A stretch of 9,447 nucleotides of DNA from Cellvibrionales bacterium UBA2618 (GTDB lineage Bacteria > Pseudomonadota > Gammaproteobacteria > Pseudomonadales > Porticoccaceae), in assembly GCA_002339165.1 (NCBI GenBank), contig DDJS01000111.1, positions 8,220-17,666 on the forward strand, given 5' to 3'. Below, in pieces: positions 5,787 through 9,447 of the stretch; position 1 is the stretch's first letter, and each line of letters starts with the position of its first letter. The notes beneath the pieces were generated by a model, which worked only from the letters and a program-made list of their open reading frames with translations, searched no databases and was not told where the DNA came from. Position numbers and translations under genes: made by a program.

Positions 5787-6533
5787 ATGAACGATGAAAC
5801 CACCCACTTTGGCTACCAGACCGTGCCCGTCGCTAACAAAGCGCAGCGCGTTGCCGATGTGTTTCATTCGGTGGCTGACAAATACGACCTCATGAATGAT
5901 TTGATGTCGGTCGGAATTCACCGTGTTTGGAAGCGTATCACGATTGAAATGTCTGCCGTCCGAGCTGGCCACAAAGTCCTCGACATTGCCGGTGGCACCG
6001 GCGATCTGGCCGCCAAGTTTGCCGCTCGCGTGGGGCCCGAGGGCACCGTGGTGCTGGCCGACATCAACGATTCTATGCTGCGCGTTGGCCGCGATCGCCT
6101 GCTCGAACAGGGTATCGTCGAAAATGTCCGATTTGCCCAAGCCGATGCGCAAAACCTTCCCTTCCCAGACAACAGTTTTGACCTCGTTAGCATCGCCTTT
6201 GGTCTGCGCAATGTCACAGATAAAGACCTCGCGCTGAGATCGATGTTGCGGGTCTTGAAACCCGGTGGTCGGCTGCTGATTTTGGAATTTTCAAAGCCGC
6301 AAAATCCGCTCGTTGAAAAGCTCTATGACGGCTACTCATTCAATCTGCTACCCAAGCTCGGGAAGCTGTTCGCCCGCGACGAAACCAGCTATCGCTATCT
6401 GGCAGAGTCGATCCGCATGCATCCCGACCAGCAAACCCTTCAATCGATGCTCGACAGCGCCGGCTTTGTCAACACCGACTACCACAACATGAGCGCCGGC
6501 ATTGTGGCATTGCACCGTGGGATCAAGCCATAG
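5787..6533 (+). CDS. ubiE: UbiE, ubiquinone/menaquinone biosynthesis C-methyltransferase
   Basis: Predicted 248-residue class I SAM-dependent methyltransferase (E. coli UbiE is 251). It methylates carbon of the polyprenyl-methoxy-benzoquinol ring in ubiquinone synthesis and of demethylmenaquinol in organisms that make menaquinone. Evidence: the UbiE N-terminal block with VADVFHSVADKYDLMNDLMS (22-41), SAM motif I VLDIAGGTGD (64-73), the acidic residue ending strand 2 in VLADIND (89-95), FDLVSIAFGLRNVTD (131-145) and VLKPGGRLLILEFSKP (156-171). The YDLMND and FGLRN signatures separate it from generic methyltransferases. It heads a tightly packed ubiE-ubiJ-ubiB set: its stop codon shares one base with the ubiJ start. 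The ribosome binding site is weak. No menaquinone genes are in view, so a ubiquinone role is the safe inference. Confidence 0.97.
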   Translation: MNDETTHFGYQTVPVANKAQRVADVFHSVADKYDLMNDLMSVGIHRVWKRITIEMSAVRAGHKVLDIAGGTGDLAAKFAARVGPEGTVVLADINDSMLRVGRDRLLEQGIVENVRFAQADAQNLPFPDNSFDLVSIAFGLRNVTDKDLALRSMLRVLKPGGRLLILEFSKPQNPLVEKLYDGYSFNLLPKLGKLFARDETSYRYLAESIRMHPDQQTLQSMLDSAGFVNTDYHNMSAGIVALHRGIKP

Positions 6534-7156
6534 TGATCGGCGAAATCGTCACCGCGACCGCGATGCGGCAGATAGCCAATCTGATTAACAATGCGTTGCG
6601 TTACGACCCCGCAGCGCAGCGCGCAATCGAGGAATTATCGGGTACAAAAATCGTTATCGAAAGCCTTATACCGCCGTTTTGCGCCGCCGTTTTACTCGAC
6701 AACGGACGCATCGCAATGACCCTCGATCCAGTCGAGGCCGGCGACATCACCCTCAGTGGTAATCTGGTATCGATGGTTGCGCTGGCGCTGAAAATGCGCA
6801 GTTCGACAACCCTCGCAGGCAGCGGTGTTAAGGTATCTGGAGATACGCGGATTCTTCAGCAATTGAGCCATGCGCTCGAGCAATTGGATATCGATTGGGA
6901 GGCGGCGTTGGCCGATGTGTTCGGCGACGTTGCAGCCCATGCAATGGGGAGCGCGATCCGCAGCGCGACGCGTAGCATCCACGAAAATAGTCGGCGCATG
7001 GTTGAAAGCGCTGTCGAAGTCGCCCAAGAAGAGTGGCGCCTAACGCCCAGCATGGCCGAATTCGAACATTTTTCGGCCCGCATTCGCCTACTGGCAACCG
7101 ACGTCGAACGAGTCGAAGCGCGCGTTGCGCGACTGCTCCAGAGAATCGCCAAATGA
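6533..7156 (+). CDS. ubiJ: UbiJ, SCP2-domain accessory factor of ubiquinone biosynthesis
   Basis: Predicted 207-residue protein matching UbiJ (formerly YigP; 201 residues in E. coli). UbiJ binds lipid through an SCP2 domain and, with UbiK, helps hold the soluble complex of late ubiquinone enzymes. The SCP2-like region spans about residues 15-115 and includes CAAVLLDNGRIAMTLDP and DITLSGN. It is followed by the UbiJ-typical block DTRILQQLSHALEQLDIDWEAALADVFGD, split around residues 104-132. The C-terminus (about 175-207) is charged and heptad-like, probably a coiled coil. The GTG start overlaps the ubiE stop (TAGTG), and its own stop overlaps the ubiB start by four bases, so the three are translated together. 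An in-frame ATG at 6563 is a less likely start. SCP2 proteins diverge strongly, so the call leans on order as well as motifs. Confidence 0.9.
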   Translation: MIGEIVTATAMRQIANLINNALRYDPAAQRAIEELSGTKIVIESLIPPFCAAVLLDNGRIAMTLDPVEAGDITLSGNLVSMVALALKMRSSTTLAGSGVKVSGDTRILQQLSHALEQLDIDWEAALADVFGDVAAHAMGSAIRSATRSIHENSRRMVESAVEVAQEEWRLTPSMAEFEHFSARIRLLATDVERVEARVARLLQRIAK

Positions 7157-8757
7157 TGCAATTCAGGCGAGCCATCAAGATAGTCCGCGTGATCGGGCGC
7201 TACCGCTTGGCAGATTTTATAGAGCGCTCGCGCCTGCCCTGGTCGCTGCGTTTGCTTTTGGCGCCCGCAGCACTGTTCGGCGACAACCAAACAGCGCGCG
7301 GCGCGCGACTGCGCTTGGCACTGGAGGAGCTTGGCCCAATCTTTGTCAAATTTGGTCAGCTTCTGTCGACCCGCCCAGACCTAGTCCCCGCAGATCTGTG
7401 TGCCGAACTTGCCAAGTTGCAAGACGCGGTGCCGCCATTCAGTTCGGCGCTGTTTATACAGACCGTCGAAGAGGCCCTGAACGGAACTATCGACGATTTA
7501 TTTGCAAGCTTTGACGAGAACCCTCTGGCATCGGCGTCGATTGCGCAGGTTCACGCCGCCATTACGCTGGATGGTCGCGACGTGGTGGTTAAGGCGGTTC
7601 GTCCGGGAATCGAAAAGACCATACGCGAGGATCTCGCGCTGCTGTTCACGCTGGCAAAATTAATCGTCAAGTACAGCGCCGATGGGCAGCGCTTACACCC
7701 AGTGGAAGTGGTTGAAGACTACCAAAATATTATCCTCGACGAGCTCAACCTGCAATCCGAAGGCGCCAACGCATCCTTGCTAAAACACAATTTTAACGAT
7801 TCACCGCTGTTACATATCCCGGAAATACTGTGGCCGCTGTCGAATGAAAAAGTTTTGGTGATGGAACGCATCTATGCCACCCCAGTCACCCATATCGACG
7901 AATTGCGCGCCGCGGGCGTCGACTTTAAGTTACTCGCCGAACGCGGCGTGGAAATCTTTTTCACCCAGGTGTTCGAGCACAATTTTTTCCATGCAGACAT
8001 GCATCCAGGCAACATTTTTGTCGATGCTAGCACCCCCAGATCACCCACCTATTTGGCCATCGACTGCGCCATCATGGGCTCCCTCAGCAAGGATGATCAG
8101 TTTTATATGGCGCGAAATTTACTGGCCATTTTCAAACGCGACTACCGCTTGGTCGCAGAGCTTCATATACGCTCCGGCTGGGTGGCGAGCGACACCTCGG
8201 TCAACGAATTTACCACCGCTATTCGCTCGGTGTGCGAACCGGTGTTTCAACGCCCCCTAAACGAAATTTCGATGGGCTACATGATGATCCAGTTGTTCGA
8301 CACCGCACGGCGTTTTAATATGGAGGTTCAACCATCGCTGGTACTGCTGCAAAAAACCCTGCTCAACATTGAAGGGTTGGGGCGCCAACTCTACCCGCAG
8401 CTCGACCTGTGGGCCTCGGCACAACCCTTTTTGGAGCGCTGGGTACGCCAGCGATACTCGCCAAAGGGACTCTACAAACAAATAAAAAACCACGCCCCCG
8501 ATTGGTTGGAGCAACTACCACAGGTGCCGCCAATGATTTTCAAGGCGCTGGAGAATGCCCAACGTGACACCCCACCCCCATTACCGAGCGAGCCCCGTCC
8601 AAGCAGCCGCCAGCGATGGATCGGTATTCTCGGGATCGGATTACTATTGGCTGGGCTGGTCGGCATTGACCCAGCATTTTGGCACTCGCTGAAACAGGCA
8701 CCGGCGCTTAGCTTAGCGACCATTACGCTGGGAACTCTGATACTGGTGCTGCGCTAG
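7153..8757 (+). CDS. ubiB: UbiB, atypical protein kinase-like ATPase for ubiquinone synthesis
   Basis: Predicted 534-residue member of the UbiB/ADCK3/COQ8 family (E. coli 546), an inner-membrane ATPase needed for ubiquinone synthesis, thought to help extract or present lipid intermediates. The family-specific KxGQ motif is KFGQ (66-69). ASASIAQVHAA (126-136) replaces the kinase glycine loop, Lys147 is in VVVKAVRPG, and Glu203 in NLQSEGAN is the paired glutamate. HADMHPGN (280-287) is the catalytic loop. The metal-binding motif is DCA (304-306) where relatives have DFG or DCG. Two hydrophobic helices near the C-terminus (about 490-504 and 517-534) anchor it. The ATG at 7153 overlaps the ubiJ stop (ATGA); the longer frame from 7033 lies inside ubiJ and lacks family similarity. 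The stop codon sits in the loop of a terminator hairpin. Confidence 0.96.
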   Translation: MMQFRRAIKIVRVIGRYRLADFIERSRLPWSLRLLLAPAALFGDNQTARGARLRLALEELGPIFVKFGQLLSTRPDLVPADLCAELAKLQDAVPPFSSALFIQTVEEALNGTIDDLFASFDENPLASASIAQVHAAITLDGRDVVVKAVRPGIEKTIREDLALLFTLAKLIVKYSADGQRLHPVEVVEDYQNIILDELNLQSEGANASLLKHNFNDSPLLHIPEILWPLSNEKVLVMERIYATPVTHIDELRAAGVDFKLLAERGVEIFFTQVFEHNFFHADMHPGNIFVDASTPRSPTYLAIDCAIMGSLSKDDQFYMARNLLAIFKRDYRLVAELHIRSGWVASDTSVNEFTTAIRSVCEPVFQRPLNEISMGYMMIQLFDTARRFNMEVQPSLVLLQKTLLNIEGLGRQLYPQLDLWASAQPFLERWVRQRYSPKGLYKQIKNHAPDWLEQLPQVPPMIFKALENAQRDTPPPLPSEPRPSSRQRWIGILGIGLLLAGLVGIDPAFWHSLKQAPALSLATITLGTLILVLR

Positions 8758-8772
8758 GCAGCACTATTTTTT
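8744..8772 (+). terminator. intrinsic terminator overlapping the end of ubiB
   Basis: GTGCTGC (8746-8752) and GCAGCAC (8758-8764) form a perfect 7-bp stem around a 5-base loop, extended by a G-U and a T-A pair to 9 bp (8744-8766), and followed by six Ts (8767-8772). The ubiB stop codon TAG (8755-8757) lies inside the loop. It should end the ubi transcript and isolate hisI from it. Confidence 0.85.
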
Positions 8773-8793
8773 AGCGCGAACTACTGCCATAAT
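8765..8793 (+). promoter_or_regulatory. candidate extended -10 promoter for hisI-hisE
   Basis: TGcCATAAT at 8785-8793 matches an extended -10 element (TGnTATAAT) with one mismatch. The -35 position at 17 bases (TATTTT, 8765-8770) is poor, as is common for extended -10 promoters, and overlaps the terminator T-run. It would give a leader of roughly 40 bases before the hisI ATG. The preceding terminator makes a separate promoter here likely. Confidence 0.45.
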
Positions 8794-8840
8794 TGACCGC
8801 TAAACCATGACAATGACTCTCTGGATTGCGAGCGAGACCA

Positions 8841-9221
8841 ATGCATTACACCGATGAAATAGCCTGGAACAATGATGGCTTGGCCCCGGCTATCGCACAG
8901 GACGCCAGCAGCGGCCGCATTCTGATGATGGCGTGGATGAATCGCGAGGCGCTCGCTACCACGGTGCGCGAACAGCGCGCGGTATACTGGTCGAGATCAC
9001 GCGATAAGCTCTGGCGAAAGGGGGAGGAATCCGGCAATGTCCAGCAGCTACTCGAGCTACAACTGGACTGCGACGCCGATGTCATTTTACTGCAAGTTAA
9101 GCAAGTGGGCGGCGTAGCCTGCCATACTGGCCGCGCCTCGTGTTTTTATCGCGTGCTGCGCGATGGGCAATGGTGCGCTAGCGAACCGGTGTTGATCGAA
9201 CCCAAGGACATGTATTCATGA
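8841..9221 (+). CDS. hisI: HisI, phosphoribosyl-AMP cyclohydrolase
   Basis: Predicted 126-residue stand-alone cyclohydrolase that opens the adenine ring of PR-AMP, the third step of histidine synthesis. In enterobacteria this activity is fused to HisE; here it is separate. Evidence: GRILMMAWMNREAL (25-38), the signature WSRSRDKLWRKGEESGN (50-66), the metal-binding CDAD block with Asp76, Asp78 and Asp80 (75-80), and the zinc cysteines Cys77, Cys94 and Cys101 in the VGGVACHTGRASCF region (89-102). The length is normal for a single-domain HisI. The ATG at 8841 is preferred over an upstream in-frame TTG at 8826, because homologous sequence begins with MHYTDEIAW and a GAGCGAG purine run lies ahead of it. 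Its stop overlaps the hisE start by four bases (ATGA), so the two are co-translated. Confidence 0.97.
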   Translation: MHYTDEIAWNNDGLAPAIAQDASSGRILMMAWMNREALATTVREQRAVYWSRSRDKLWRKGEESGNVQQLLELQLDCDADVILLQVKQVGGVACHTGRASCFYRVLRDGQWCASEPVLIEPKDMYS

Positions 9222-9447
9222 GCAATGATGTACTAACGCGCCTGACCGAAGTATTGGCCCAGCGCAAGGGCCAGTCGAAGCCGGATTCTTATGTCGCCTC
9301 ACTGCACCACAGTGGACTCAATAAAATCCTAGAAAAGGTCGGCGAGGAGAGCGTCGAGACGATCCTCGCAGCGCGTGATGCGGAGGTCAGCGGTGACAAT
9401 AAGCAGTTAATCTTCGAGACCGCTGATCTGTGGTTCCACAGCCTAGT
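9218..9447 (+). CDS. hisE: HisE, phosphoribosyl-ATP pyrophosphatase (partial, runs off the edge)
   Basis: The first 76 residues of a HisE are present and the gene continues past the right edge. HisE removes pyrophosphate from PR-ATP to give PR-AMP, the second step of histidine synthesis, whose product is the substrate of the adjacent HisI. It belongs to the all-alpha MazG-like pyrophosphatases: LEKVGEESVETILAA (38-52) holds the EExxE metal ligands (Glu43, Glu44, Glu47), and FETADLWFH (66-74) holds the second ExxD pair (Glu67, Asp70). The ATG overlaps the hisI stop, and AAGGA (9204-9208) 9 bases upstream serves as ribosome binding site. The full protein is usually about 100-110 residues, so roughly a third is outside the window. 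In related bacteria tatABC commonly follows. Confidence 0.95.
   Translation, partial: MSNDVLTRLTEVLAQRKGQSKPDSYVASLHHSGLNKILEKVGEESVETILAARDAEVSGDNKQLIFETADLWFHSL

Noticed and set aside
7033..7152. N-terminal extension of the ubiB frame by 40 codons
   Set aside because: The stretch overlaps ubiJ, has no similarity to UbiB proteins, and the ATG at 7153 gives the standard ATGA stop-start overlap and the usual length.
1..9447. CRISPR array, insertion sequence, prophage, toxin-antitoxin or defence system
   Set aside because: No regularly spaced repeats, transposase, integrase, paired small toxin-antitoxin genes or defence motifs were found; the window is mostly core metabolism and proteolysis genes.

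Overview
This window looks like a chromosomal segment of a gammaproteobacterium. The right two thirds carry hslV-hslU-(DUF971 gene)-ubiE-ubiJ-ubiB-hisI-hisE, a core gene order that I recall from Pseudomonas and related marine Gammaproteobacteria. There hisIE normally runs on into tatABC, and in Pseudomonas the pha polyester cluster sits between the DUF971 gene and ubiE. Here the pha cluster is absent. Base composition is moderately GC-rich. I cannot name the species.

Layout. Bases 120-1205 hold two forward accessory genes, a YtoQ-family protein and a MOSC-domain protein. They are followed at 1245 by a broken ybjQ-like gene that is frameshifted and lacks its 3' third. Its end abuts the 3' end of a reverse-strand succinate-semialdehyde dehydrogenase gene (gabD, 1475-2935). 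A gap of about 410 bases (2936-3348) separates the divergent gabD and hslV. It contains a good forward-strand intrinsic terminator that no visible gene explains. From 3349 to the right edge all genes point forward.

How the genes work together. HslV (threonine peptidase) and HslU (AAA+ unfoldase) form the HslUV protease. The DUF971 gene follows, probably from its own promoter. UbiE (C-methyltransferase), UbiJ (SCP2-domain lipid-binding scaffold) and UbiB (atypical kinase/ATPase) act in ubiquinone synthesis and are tightly packed with overlapping start and stop codons. A strong intrinsic terminator folds around the ubiB stop codon. A candidate extended -10 promoter right after it would start hisI-hisE, which encode steps 3 and 2 of histidine biosynthesis; hisE is cut by the window edge.

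I found no mobile element, CRISPR array, tRNA, rRNA or obvious novel multi-gene system. The most unusual points are the decayed ybjQ-like gene at what looks like a rearrangement junction, the orphan terminator upstream of hslV, the ubiB stop codon inside a terminator loop, and an Asp-Cys-Ala variant in the metal-binding motif of UbiB.
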